NCBI GenBank assembly: GCA_964550985.1
Contig: CAZKBM010000001.1
Span: 1 to 64,000 of the forward strand
Direction: 5' to 3'
Source of the DNA: JAAYCI01 sp964550985
GTDB taxonomy: Bacteria; Bacillota; Clostridia; Oscillospirales; Ruminococcaceae
DNA: 64,000 nt
Shown: one piece after another, positions 32,302-40,259 of the stretch
Layout: each line of letters opens with the position of its first letter
How positions within the stretch are numbered: the stretch's first letter is position 1
Notes under the pieces: generated by a model
What the model was told of the DNA's origin: nothing
Databases searched by the model: none
Seen by the model: only the letters and a program-made list of their open reading frames with translations
Program-made: the position numbers and the translations under genes

Positions 32302-33840
32302 TTAGCTGGCGCTCTCCTGCGCCTCGCCTTCTTTCCGGCCGGCCATGGCCAGCGAGATGCTTTTGACAGGGGCGTTTTCCCCGGGGAAAAAGTCCACAAT
32401 GCGGCCCTCATACATCACGCCAATCTTGTCTGAAAGTTTTAACACCTCGTCCAAATCGGCGCTGATGAGCAAAATGGCGCAGCCACGGTTTTTTGCGGCA
32501 ATCAGTTCATCGTGAATAAACTGCGAGGCGCCAATGTCCAGCCCGCGTGTGGGGTGCACGGCAATTAAAAAGCCGGGGCTCAGTTCCATCTCGCGCGCCA
32601 AAATCACCTTTTGCTGGTTCCCGCCCGAAAGGCTGCGCGCCTCCTGCTGGATGCTTTGGCAGCGGATATCGTATTTTTTACACATCTCTTCGGTGTGTTT
32701 TGCAAGCGCTTTGTGCCGCAGGTAAAGCCCGTGGTATTTGGAGTATTGAATCCACTCCAGTATCTTGAACACCAGGTTTTCCTGTACCGACATGGTGCCA
32801 ATCAGGCCCATGCGGTTGCGGTCCTCTGGAATATGGGAGACGGACTTGTCAATAAAAGCTTTGGTGTTAAACTTCGTCATCAGGTGGTTGTACAGGAAAA
32901 TTTTGCCCTCATCGGGCTTTAGGTTACCCGTAACAAGCTTTGCCAGTTCGCTCTGCCCGTTACCGTCCACTCCGGCAATGCCCAAAATTTCGCCTCGGCG
33001 AATTTCAAAGCTGATATCCTGCACGCCCTCATGTTTGGATTGCCTGTTGTAACTCACCTGTTCCAACTTTACGGCAATGCTTTCCTCTTTGGCGCCTTTT
33101 TCGTACACCACGGTTTGCAGCTTATGGCCCACCATCTTCTGGGCCAAATCCTCTGCATTCAGGTCTGCCTGTTCCACGGTGTCGATATTTTTGCCAAGGC
33201 GTAACACGGTAACACGGTTGCTAATTTTCATCACTTCGCGCATTTTGTGCGAGATAAAAATGACGCTTTTCCCCTCGCCCGTAAGTCTTGCAATGATATC
33301 AAAAAGCTGCTGGCTCTCTTCGTCTGTTAAAACGGCCGTGGGTTCATCTAAAATAAGCAGTTCGGCGCCACGGTAAAGCAGCTTTAAAATTTCAATGCGC
33401 TGCTGTGCCCCCACCGAAAGGTCACTGATGCGGCGGGTCAAATCCACGTCCAGGCCATATTTTTTGGCCAGGGCTTCAATTTGCGGGCGTATGGCCTTAC
33501 GGTTGATGATGCGGGTTTTGGCCTCTTTCGTGCCCAAAATAATATTGTCAAGCCCCGTAAAATCATCCACCAGCATAAAGTGCTGGTGCACCATGCCAAT
33601 GCCCAGCCCTTCGGCCACGGCAGGCGAGGTGATTTTTACCTCTTTTCCACGTATAAAAATGCGGCCGCTGGTGGGCTGGTACATCCCCACCAAAATATTC
33701 ATCAGGGTACTTTTTCCGGCGCCATTTTCGCCCAGCAAAGTGTGTACCTCGCCCTCTTCCAAGCTAAGGCTTACACTGTCGTTGGCGGCAAAGTCGCCAA
33801 AATACTTGCTGATGTTCTCCATTTTTAAAACTTCTGACAT
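32302..33840 (-). CDS. BMP-type nucleoside ABC transporter ATPase (NupO/YufO-like, two cassettes)
   Basis: Tandem ABC ATPase of 512 residues in the RbsA/NupO class. Cassette 1 has GENGAGKSTLMN, LSVGAQQRIEI and LILDEPTAVLT. Cassette 2 has a degenerate Walker A (GVDGNGQSELAKL), the LSGGNQQKVILARE signature and HPTRGLD, which is the normal asymmetry of the class. ATG 33840 is chosen over GTG 33846 because AAGGAGAG is seven bases away. It energises the two permeases downstream. A hairpin separates it from the BMP gene. Confidence 0.92.
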   Translation of the reverse strand: MSEVLKMENISKYFGDFAANDSVSLSLEEGEVHTLLGENGAGKSTLMNILVGMYQPTSGRIFIRGKEVKITSPAVAEGLGIGMVHQHFMLVDDFTGLDNIILGTKEAKTRIINRKAIRPQIEALAKKYGLDVDLTRRISDLSVGAQQRIEILKLLYRGAELLILDEPTAVLTDEESQQLFDIIARLTGEGKSVIFISHKMREVMKISNRVTVLRLGKNIDTVEQADLNAEDLAQKMVGHKLQTVVYEKGAKEESIAVKLEQVSYNRQSKHEGVQDISFEIRRGEILGIAGVDGNGQSELAKLVTGNLKPDEGKIFLYNHLMTKFNTKAFIDKSVSHIPEDRNRMGLIGTMSVQENLVFKILEWIQYSKYHGLYLRHKALAKHTEEMCKKYDIRCQSIQQEARSLSGGNQQKVILAREMELSPGFLIAVHPTRGLDIGASQFIHDELIAAKNRGCAILLISADLDEVLKLSDKIGVMYEGRIVDFFPGENAPVKSISLAMAGRKEGEAQESAS

Positions 33841-33920
33841 GCGCACTCTCCTTATCCAAAGGCCGAAAGGGGCCCTTGTAGTAGCCAGAGCTTATGGAGC
33901 CAAAACAACAGGATTTTATA

Positions 33921-33971
33921 TTTTTGAAAAAGAGCCCTGCGAAACCAATGCTGCATCGATCCCGCAGGGCT
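33921..33971 (-). terminator. Terminator/attenuator after the BMP lipoprotein gene
   Basis: Minus-strand stem AGCCCTGCG / CGCAGGGCT (9 bp perfect, 21-base loop) followed by CTCTTTTTC, 40 bp past the BMP stop and before the ATPase gene. Partial termination here would explain more binding protein than transporter. Confidence 0.65.
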
Positions 33972-34010
33972 ATGTTACAAAGTGGGTACTACAAAAGATG
34001 CCCTATAAGC

Positions 34011-35105
34011 CTATTTTGGTAGGCCGTCGGCATAGGCGGTTTCAAAGGTGCCGTCTTTAATGGTTTCAATAATTTGTAGGTAGAGGTCTTGGTCCTCTTT
34101 GGAGATACCCTGGCCAAAGGTGCCAACGCTCAGCACACCATTTTCCAAGGTGCCTTCCAGCACTTTGCCGCCAAAGGTGCCAGCCATAATCTCTTCCATG
34201 GCAAGCTCCAAAAGCACCTGGTTATCGGTAACCACGCAGCCCACGATGACTTCGGGCATCAGGTCGGTGATATTGCCGGGCTGGCCAATCTGCCAGCGGT
34301 CGGTTTGGTCTTTCAAAAATTCACGCACGCCCGCGTCTATCGAGCCGGCGTCGCCATACATTACGTCCACGTCATGGTCGTTCACCATGGTGGTAACCAC
34401 TTCTTTGCCCTTGGCGGTATCGGTAAAGGAGCCCACAATGGCGTCAAAAACTTCCACATCGGGGCGGAGGAGGGCGATGGCCTTTTTGTAGTTGTCGCGT
34501 TTGGCATGGGTTGTGGGCAGGTCTTTGCCGCCTACAAAGCCAACTTTGCCGGTGCGGGTTTGCACGGCGGCTAAAGCGCCGGCCATGTAACCCTGTTGCA
34601 CAAGGTTCGGGGCCATACCAATATAGTTGTCTCCAAATTTATCGCTGTTCAAAAGCATGAAGTAGCAATCGGGGAACTCGCCTGCCACCTCGGCGGCGGC
34701 GTCGGCATATTGGGAGCCGGGGCTAAAGATGATTTGGAAACCCATGTTGCAGTACTCGCGGAAGGTTTGGGCAAAATCGCTTTGCGCCACGTTTTCAGAG
34801 TATTTTGTCTCAATACCGTACTTTTCTGCCACTGCTTGCATGGCGGCGTAACAGGCGCTGTTCCAGTTGCCGTCCTGTATGGGGGCGTCAACTACCATGG
34901 CCATTTTCCAGCCCTTCAGGCTGTCTACCGCTTTGCCACCGCCACCGGCTGTGGAAGCTGCTGTAGAAGCGGCCATGCTGGTGCTGCTGGCGGGTGCTGC
35001 GGCAGCGCTGGAGGAAGAGGAAGTACTTCCACCACAGGCGGCCAGAACCGACATGATGAGCAGGGAAGAGAGCAAGACGGCAAGAACTTTTTTCGTTTTC
35101 TCCAT
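34011..35105 (-). CDS. BMP family ABC transporter substrate-binding lipoprotein
   Basis: Membrane-anchored binding protein of 364 residues. It has a lipoprotein signal peptide with lipobox SVLAAC (Cys24), then a Ser/Ala-rich linker (about 27-57), then the BMP/PnrA-like periplasmic-binding-protein-I fold (about 60-364). BMP proteins usually bind nucleosides (PnrA, TmpC, NupN), and some bind riboflavin or thiamine derivatives. The long upstream open frame is discounted. ATG 35105 follows AAAGGGG and begins a proper signal sequence. It heads the transporter gene group and has its own promoter and a hairpin after it. Confidence 0.92.
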   Translation of the reverse strand: MEKTKKVLAVLLSSLLIMSVLAACGGSTSSSSSAAAAPASSTSMAASTAASTAGGGGKAVDSLKGWKMAMVVDAPIQDGNWNSACYAAMQAVAEKYGIETKYSENVAQSDFAQTFREYCNMGFQIIFSPGSQYADAAAEVAGEFPDCYFMLLNSDKFGDNYIGMAPNLVQQGYMAGALAAVQTRTGKVGFVGGKDLPTTHAKRDNYKKAIALLRPDVEVFDAIVGSFTDTAKGKEVVTTMVNDHDVDVMYGDAGSIDAGVREFLKDQTDRWQIGQPGNITDLMPEVIVGCVVTDNQVLLELAMEEIMAGTFGGKVLEGTLENGVLSVGTFGQGISKEDQDLYLQIIETIKDGTFETAYADGLPK

Positions 35106-35173
35106 TTGACTAAAACCCCTTTCATACTGCAAGCGAAAATTGGTAAAAAAAACAACAAGGGCCGATGTCATAG

Positions 35174-35202
35174 ATTCTAACACACTCAATTTGTAATTAC
35201 AA
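35174..35202 (-). promoter_or_regulatory. Promoter of the BMP transporter operon
   Basis: Minus-strand TTGTAA (35197-35202) and TAGAAT (35174-35179) with 17-bp spacing. The -35 lies inside a perfect 12-bp palindrome, a likely regulator site. Confidence 0.5.
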
Positions 35203-35252
35203 TAAGAATAAAAACTAAAAAGTTTTGTGAACTAAAAACTTTTGGCAATATT

Positions 35253-35283
35253 ATTGTGGAAAATGCCGGAGGTTTTCCACAAT
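35253..35283. promoter_or_regulatory. 11-bp perfect inverted repeat upstream of the BMP promoter
   Basis: ATTGTGGAAAA (35253-35263) and TTTTCCACAAT (35273-35283) are perfectly complementary around nine bases. Neither strand has a T-run, and it sits about 50 bp upstream of the -35, so an activator or repressor site is more likely than a terminator. Confidence 0.45.
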
Positions 35284-35364
35284 CGACAAAATTTATCTGA
35301 CTATTTACGGCCCTTGCCGTAGGTTGGGTTTTGCTGAAATAGTGGTTATGCTATAAAACCTTAC

Positions 35365-35395
35365 AAAAATACCGGCCAACAGTTGTTGGCCGGTA
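35365..35395 (-). terminator. Terminator of the TIM-barrel isomerase gene
   Basis: Perfect 11-bp stem TACCGGCCAAC / GTTGGCCGGTA with a four-base loop and TTTTTG on the minus strand, 20 bp past the stop. Confidence 0.85.
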
Positions 35396-35414
35396 TCGCT
35401 GGGAAGCGGGCGCG

Positions 35415-36230
35415 CTAGGCAAGGCAGTTTGCCAGCGCGCGTATAAAGGCAAGGCCGCGCTGGGCTGCGGCGGTCTCATCGGGTAGGGGCAGGTATTCAA
35501 AACTTAGCCAGCCCTGGTACTCTAACTCCTGTAGGGCGCGCAAAACAGGGGAAAAATTGGTGCTTCCACTGCCGGGGTACAGGCGGGTGTTATCGCTTAG
35601 ATGGATATGCCCCAGCGCCCCGCCCGTCTCGCGAATGGCAAGGGCCAGGCAGCGTTCCTCTATATTCATATGAAAGGTATCCAGCAGTACCTTTACCTTG
35701 GGGCTGGCCAGCCCCATTACAAACGCGGCGGTTTCAGCGGCGGTGTTCAGGTAGTTGTTCTCATAGCGGTTGATGGCTTCAAACACCACCGTACAGTTTT
35801 TATCCTGTATGTAATCGCATATTTCCAGCATGCTTTCCTGCAGTCGGGCGCGGGTTTCGGCCGCCTTTCCGGGCGCCAGGTTACCGCGCATACTGCCTAT
35901 AATGATATGGCAGCCAAAATGGTGGGCTAAATCCGCCTGGCGCAAAATGCGCTGGACGGCAAGCCCGCGGCGTTTTTCATCGCTGTCTACCAGCTCCAGC
36001 CCGTCCAGGCGCTTTGCAAGGCCGGTGGCGATGGCGCACAGCGCCACCCCGGTTTCTGTGCTGCTTTGTAAAAGGGCTTCGGCGTCCACGTCATCGGCGC
36101 TACGCAGGTGAATTTCCACCCCTTCAAAGCCCAGGTGTTTTGCGTGGGCAAACAGCTTGCTGTAACTGCCGCGGTAAAGCACAGGCTCGTTTAGGGCGGC
36201 CCCTTCCGAAGCGCAAAGGCAACATTTCAT
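35415..36230 (-). CDS. Sugar phosphate isomerase/epimerase family protein (AP-endonuclease-2 TIM barrel)
   Basis: A 271-residue TIM-barrel protein of the xylose-isomerase-like superfamily. Metal-ligand candidates are Glu in FEGVEIHL (about 36), Glu in VVFEAINRYEN (about 151), the DTFHMNIEE motif (about 185, Asp and His), His in GHIHLSDN and Glu in SFEYLPLP. This is the pattern of hydroxypyruvate isomerases and ketose 3-epimerases. ATG 36230 has GGAGGTGCGGCC in front. It lies 135 bp after deoC on the same strand, so a pentose or deoxyribose-related sugar is a reasonable guess. The substrate is unknown. Confidence 0.82.
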   Translation of the reverse strand: MKCCLCASEGAALNEPVLYRGSYSKLFAHAKHLGFEGVEIHLRSADDVDAEALLQSSTETGVALCAIATGLAKRLDGLELVDSDEKRRGLAVQRILRQADLAHHFGCHIIIGSMRGNLAPGKAAETRARLQESMLEICDYIQDKNCTVVFEAINRYENNYLNTAAETAAFVMGLASPKVKVLLDTFHMNIEERCLALAIRETGGALGHIHLSDNTRLYPGSGSTNFSPVLRALQELEYQGWLSFEYLPLPDETAAAQRGLAFIRALANCLA

Positions 36231-36365
36231 GGCCGCACCTCCGCCCCGTCACAACAGCCTTTGCGGCGCTTACTCTCTGCCTTCACAGTTGCTTCCTCCT
36301 TTTATCCGCTTTATCTGTTACATTGCCTTCCCATTCAGTGCACCGCCCCTTTATTGCCATGAAAG

Positions 36366-37022
36366 TTATGTTTGAAAGCCCGCCAAAATTTGTGGGGTTA
36401 CGGCTGTGCCAATGCGCACCGCCCCGGCCTCTATCATCTCCAGTGCGCGCGGCAGGGTATTTACCCCGCCCGAAGCTTTAATTTTCACCTCGGGGGGCAG
36501 GGTTTTTCGCATCAGGCGCACCGTCTCTACCGGGGTGTCGGCCGGGCTAAAACCTGTGGAGGTTTTGGCAAAAGCTGCCCCGGCTTCGGCGCAGCAGTGG
36601 CAGGCGGCAATCACCTCTTCCTCGTTCAAGTAGGCGACGTCGAAAATCACCTTTACGGGCAGGGGCACCGCTTTTACCACGGCATATATATCGGCCTGTA
36701 CATCCTTTACCCGGCCCGAGCGCAGCGCCCCAATGTTCAGCACCATGTCCACCTCGTCAGCGCCGTCCTTCCAAGCCCTTTCGGCCTCGGCGGCTTTTAT
36801 CAGCGAAAGGTTTGCCCCAAAGGGGAAGCCGATAACGGTGCAAACTTTGGTCTCGCAGCCCTGTAGCATCCGCGCGGCCAGCGGCACATGGCAGGGGTTT
36901 ATACACACCGAGGCGGTGCCCATGTCCCGGCCGTAGGCAATGGTCGCCTCCACCTGCTCGTCGGTGGATTCAGCCCGGAGGATGGTGTGGTCAATCATCT
37001 TGAGTAAACTCGTCTTATCCAT
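36366..37022 (-). CDS. deoC: Deoxyribose-phosphate aldolase
   Basis: Class I aldolase that cleaves 2-deoxyribose-5-phosphate to glyceraldehyde-3-phosphate and acetaldehyde, the end of deoxyribonucleoside breakdown. At 218 residues it has the DERA motifs: DHTILRAE at the N-terminus, ADEVDMVLNIG, VKVIFDVAYL, the Schiff-base lysine in FAKTSTGF and the second lysine in VKIKASGGV. ATG 37022 has AGGGGGAAACG upstream. It leads the minus-strand gene group that includes the BMP transporter, which supports a nucleoside function for that transporter. Confidence 0.95.
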   Translation of the reverse strand: MDKTSLLKMIDHTILRAESTDEQVEATIAYGRDMGTASVCINPCHVPLAARMLQGCETKVCTVIGFPFGANLSLIKAAEAERAWKDGADEVDMVLNIGALRSGRVKDVQADIYAVVKAVPLPVKVIFDVAYLNEEEVIAACHCCAEAGAAFAKTSTGFSPADTPVETVRLMRKTLPPEVKIKASGGVNTLPRALEMIEAGAVRIGTAVTPQILAGFQT

Positions 37023-37095
37023 CTGCGTTTCCCCCTATAGTTGTTAGACGTCAAACAGCAAAAATTTTGCAGACGCCCTGTGGCTTATGCCCTCC

Positions 37096-37124
37096 AATAT
37101 AGTGTAGGCGTAGGCGAAAGTCAA
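37096..37124 (-). promoter_or_regulatory. Promoter of deoC
   Basis: Minus-strand TTGACT (37119-37124) and TATATT (37096-37101) with 17-bp spacing, about 75 bp before the start codon. Confidence 0.6.
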
Positions 37125-37294
37125 ACAGGCCCATAGGAGGGCCGGGGAACCATGGCTCAAACCCGCCGTAAAAAGGCCGTAGGGAAAGGGCGAAAATAAA
37201 CGGATGAGCGCAAACAAAATATAGGCCTTGCCCTTTTTGCCGAAATTTCACACAAGGTGCAATCTTTGGAGGTTTCTACAAAGTTGTTGTTTGT

Positions 37295-37306
37295 TGTTGT
37301 ACAACA
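37295..37306. promoter_or_regulatory. TGTTGTACAACA palindrome, candidate operator
   Basis: Perfect 12-bp palindrome midway between the divergent promoters. The same half-sites recur as TGTTGT (37443-37448) and ACAACA (37459-37464), immediately upstream of the -35 of the + operon. Confidence 0.45.
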
Positions 37307-37466
37307 TGCAAAAACTTTTTTGTGGCAAAGCAAGTTATGTGCCGGACAAATGATGGGCAAAATAGAAAAAAATAAACGATATAAAAATATAAAAATCACA
37401 TATATCAAATTTTTAGCGTGGCAAATAAAAAATAAATGGCCCTGTTGTCTCTTGACATACAACAGC

Positions 37467-37496
37467 TTGACTTTTGATTTTTAGGCGGTTTATACT
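37467..37496 (+). promoter_or_regulatory. Promoter of the 26-kb catabolic operon
   Basis: TTGACT (37467-37472) and TATACT (37491-37496) with 18-bp spacing, 57 bp before the first start codon. Confidence 0.6.
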
Positions 37497-37552
37497 GAGG
37501 CCACCAAAGCCGATGACTTCACCAAAAAAAATCAAGCTTAGGGAGAGATTTT

Positions 37553-38911
37553 ATGACTATCATTCACAGCGCCATGGTTGTATTACCAGACAAAGAACGC
37601 CGCCTCATTCGCAACGGCTATATCTGCATAGAGGGCAACAAAATTGCGGAAATAGGGGATATGAACGAATTGACGCCTGAAAAGAAAGAGGGCGCCGAAC
37701 TGATTGACGCAAAAGGCAAAATTGCCATACCGGGTTTTGTCTCCACCCACAGCCACCTGTACAGCGCCGTTGTACGCAGCCTGCCCCACGGCGGTTACGA
37801 CGGCCAGGATGTGGACTTCTCATTTGCCTCTTGGATGGACCGCTTCTGGTTCAAAATGCTGGAGGACAAGGTGAACACAAAAGATGTGTATGCGGGCACC
37901 CTCATCAACTGTATCGAGAATATCAAGCACGGCTATACCACCACCTCCGATACCACCGAGGGCAGCTATGCCCTGCCAGGGGCCCTGTTTGAGGCGGGGC
38001 GGGCCGCCGAGGAGGCCGGGATACGCGGGGTGATGAGTTTTGAGACCACCGGCCGCATCAGCGAGGAAAACGCGAAGCTGGGCCTGAAAGAAAATGTGGA
38101 TTTTATACAGCATAGCCGCAAAAACCCAGAGGGGCGGGTACAGGGCGTGATTGGCGTACACACCACCTACACCTGCTCGGGCGATTTGATTATGGACTGC
38201 CGTGCCGAGGCAAACCGTTTGGACGCAGGGCTGCAGATGCACCTGGCCGACGACCGCTGGCACAGCTTTGACTCCACCCTGAAATATGGCAAGCGCTGCT
38301 TAAAATGGCTGGAGGATTTGGGCTTTTTGGGGCCGGACGTTCTGTTTTTCCATTGCAGCTACATGAACAACCGGCTGGACCCCGCCATTATGAAGCACTA
38401 TGGCTGCAAAATTAGCCACCAGCCGGTTTCCAACGCCAGCTTTGGCTTCTGGCCAAACATGGTGCCGTTTATCGACGCCGGGGTGAATGTCTCGCTGGGC
38501 ACCGACGGGCAGACGCAGTCCATGTTTGAAAACATGCGCGCCGCCCAGATGATTCACCGCATCCGCTACGAGGATTTGGAGCTGATGCCCGACGACTTTA
38601 TGTTTGAGATGGCCACCATAAACGGTGCGCGCAGCCTGCGTATGGAAGATAAAATTGGCAGCCTGGAAGTGGGCAAAAAAGCCGATATCGTATTGCTGAA
38701 AAACAACAGCCCCGTGCCGGTGTTTGAGGCAAACGTGATGAACTTTATTGTGACGGTGGCCGATAGCGCCCACGTGGATACCGTGATGATTGACGGTGAG
38801 GTGGTGGTGCGGGGCGGCGAGTTTACCCGGCTGGATGAAGAGCGGGTACGCGCCCAGTGCCAGGAACAGGCCATCGATTTTTGGAAGCGCAACAACTGGC
38901 CCACGCCATAA
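37553..38911 (+). CDS. Amidohydrolase, SsnA/TrzN-like deaminase family (paralogue 1)
   Basis: Metal-dependent hydrolase of the ATZ/TRZ-SsnA branch, which deaminates or dechlorinates N-heterocycles such as guanine, 8-oxoguanine or s-triazines. Its 452 residues show HxH at 66-68 (STHSH), His230 and His267 (FFHCSY), and Asp318 (LGTDGQ), so all metal ligands are kept. The catalytic-acid position after the beta-5 histidine, usually HxxE, reads HLAD (Asp233). A C-terminal amidohydrolase tail follows (GSLEVGKKADIVLL). The ATG follows AGGGAGAGATTTT. It is the first gene of the long + operon. The substrate is unknown. Confidence 0.85.
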   Translation: MTIIHSAMVVLPDKERRLIRNGYICIEGNKIAEIGDMNELTPEKKEGAELIDAKGKIAIPGFVSTHSHLYSAVVRSLPHGGYDGQDVDFSFASWMDRFWFKMLEDKVNTKDVYAGTLINCIENIKHGYTTTSDTTEGSYALPGALFEAGRAAEEAGIRGVMSFETTGRISEENAKLGLKENVDFIQHSRKNPEGRVQGVIGVHTTYTCSGDLIMDCRAEANRLDAGLQMHLADDRWHSFDSTLKYGKRCLKWLEDLGFLGPDVLFFHCSYMNNRLDPAIMKHYGCKISHQPVSNASFGFWPNMVPFIDAGVNVSLGTDGQTQSMFENMRAAQMIHRIRYEDLELMPDDFMFEMATINGARSLRMEDKIGSLEVGKKADIVLLKNNSPVPVFEANVMNFIVTVADSAHVDTVMIDGEVVVRGGEFTRLDEERVRAQCQEQAIDFWKRNNWPTP

Positions 38912-38972
38912 AAGCTGGCCAGGGATATTCACTGCGGCCTGGGGCTTCCCGGCCATTTGAGAGGAGATAAAC

Positions 38973-40202
38973 ATGGGCGCCTATCTGCCAAAATTTACCG
39001 GCGAATACGTGGGAGAGGGAAAATGGATATCGGGCCAAGAGGTGTGTGAACTGCTTGCCGCCGCCGTACAGGTGGACAGCACCTTTGGCCGCGAGGGAGA
39101 CTGTGGCCGCCTTTTGGAAAAGCTGGCCAAAAAACACGGGCTGAACGTAGAGATTATGCCCGTGGAGGGCGACCGCTTTAATGTGCTGATCACCCTGGGG
39201 GCCGAAAGCTATAAAAGCGGGAAACTGGGCCTGATGTTCCACGGCCATTACGACACCGTGCCCATGCTGGATATGGAAAACCCGCTGGACACCAAAATTA
39301 CGGATAACAAGATGTGGGGCCGGGGCATTGTGGACCAAAAAGCCGGGCTGATAGCGGCGCTTTGCGCGGCCATTGCAATAAAAAGAAGCGGCAAAACACT
39401 CAAAAAACCCTTCTGCGTGGCGGCAGTGGTGGATGAAGAGAGCGAGCACCGGGGCAGTTATGCCTTGGCACAGAGCAAATTACAGTGCGAATATGCCATC
39501 ACCACCGAGCCCACCAACACCCGCACGGTGGAGTTTGGCTGCCGCGGCACCTGCCCCATCCGCATAACGGTGGAAGGGCGCACCTGCCACGCCAGCAACC
39601 CCTGGATGGGGGTGAACGCCATCGAAAAATCTTTGCCCATTTTAGAGGGGCTGTTTGCCATGAAGTTCCCAGAGGTGGAGGTGGGGGGAGGAATACCCAA
39701 CGTAAAGGGCACCCTTTGCGTAAGCATTATGAATGCGGGCACGGCCTACAACAATGTGCCGGGCGAGGCGGAAGTTTGGATGGACCGCCGCACCGTACCG
39801 GGCGAGGATGCCCCCCTGGCCCTGGCCCAGGTGAACGCGGTGATTGAGGCCGTAAAACAGAAGGATCCGGCCCTTGTTGCCAAAGCCGAAATTGCAAGGC
39901 CGGACTGGCACTGGCAGCCCATTAAGGAGCGGGGGCTGAACCCCACCCTGATGAAGCTGGACTGCGCGCTGTACGGCCATTTGGAAAAGGCCGCCCAAAA
40001 GGCGGGGCTGAAACTGGAAAAGGCCTATTCTTTGGGTTATAACGATATGGACTTTTTAATAAACGACCTGGGGATAGAGACCCTGGTGTACGGCCCCGGA
40101 GACGGAAAGATGGCCCACAGCCCTATTGAAGAGGTGGACCTGGATGAGGTGTGCCAGGTGGCCGAAGTGTACTGTGGGCTAGTGGAAGAAATTTGTTTCT
40201 AG
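38973..40202 (+). CDS. M20 family metallohydrolase (ArgE/DapE/aminoacylase-like)
   Basis: A 409-residue zinc peptidase-fold hydrolase that cleaves an N-acyl, carbamoyl or peptide bond. It has the HGHYDTVP motif (first metal His and Asp), the RGIVDQKAG segment with the bridging Asp, the catalytic DEESEHRG, ITTEPTNT for a further Glu ligand, and a late GDGKMAHSP His. A dimerisation domain is inserted at about 185-300. ATG 38973 follows AGAGGAGATAAAC. It lies between an amidohydrolase and a PreA-like gene, so it may hydrolyse a ureido or N-carbamoyl ring-opening product; this is context only. Confidence 0.85.
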   Translation: MGAYLPKFTGEYVGEGKWISGQEVCELLAAAVQVDSTFGREGDCGRLLEKLAKKHGLNVEIMPVEGDRFNVLITLGAESYKSGKLGLMFHGHYDTVPMLDMENPLDTKITDNKMWGRGIVDQKAGLIAALCAAIAIKRSGKTLKKPFCVAAVVDEESEHRGSYALAQSKLQCEYAITTEPTNTRTVEFGCRGTCPIRITVEGRTCHASNPWMGVNAIEKSLPILEGLFAMKFPEVEVGGGIPNVKGTLCVSIMNAGTAYNNVPGEAEVWMDRRTVPGEDAPLALAQVNAVIEAVKQKDPALVAKAEIARPDWHWQPIKERGLNPTLMKLDCALYGHLEKAAQKAGLKLEKAYSLGYNDMDFLINDLGIETLVYGPGDGKMAHSPIEEVDLDEVCQVAEVYCGLVEEICF

Positions 40203-40259
40203 GGCGTGTTATTAAGCCCTGAGTAATACCGTGTTGCGGAATACAAGGAGGCAAAGTCC

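Larger units (their letters stand above)
35106..35364 (-). other. Regulatory region upstream of the BMP lipoprotein gene
   Basis: Non-coding and AT-rich. It holds the BMP promoter, a TTGTAATTACAA palindrome (35191-35202) overlapping the -35, two ACTAAAAA-type direct repeats (about 35214-35245) and an 11-bp inverted repeat (35253-35283). No purine or other known riboswitch was recognised. Confidence 0.5.
37023..37552. other. Divergent regulatory region between deoC and the large + operon
   Basis: About 530 bp without a gene. It contains the deoC promoter (-), the promoter of the + operon, a TGTTGTACAACA palindrome (37295-37306), a spaced pair TGTTGT-N10-ACAACA (37443-37464) and a very AT-rich tract (37350-37440). 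The arrangement suggests joint control of the two divergent catabolic gene sets. Confidence 0.55.

Noticed and set aside
35106..35364. Purine riboswitch upstream of the BMP gene
   Set aside because: No purine-aptamer core or paired kissing loops could be found; the inverted repeats look like protein operators. The same search upstream of xdhA and the second BMP gene was also negative.
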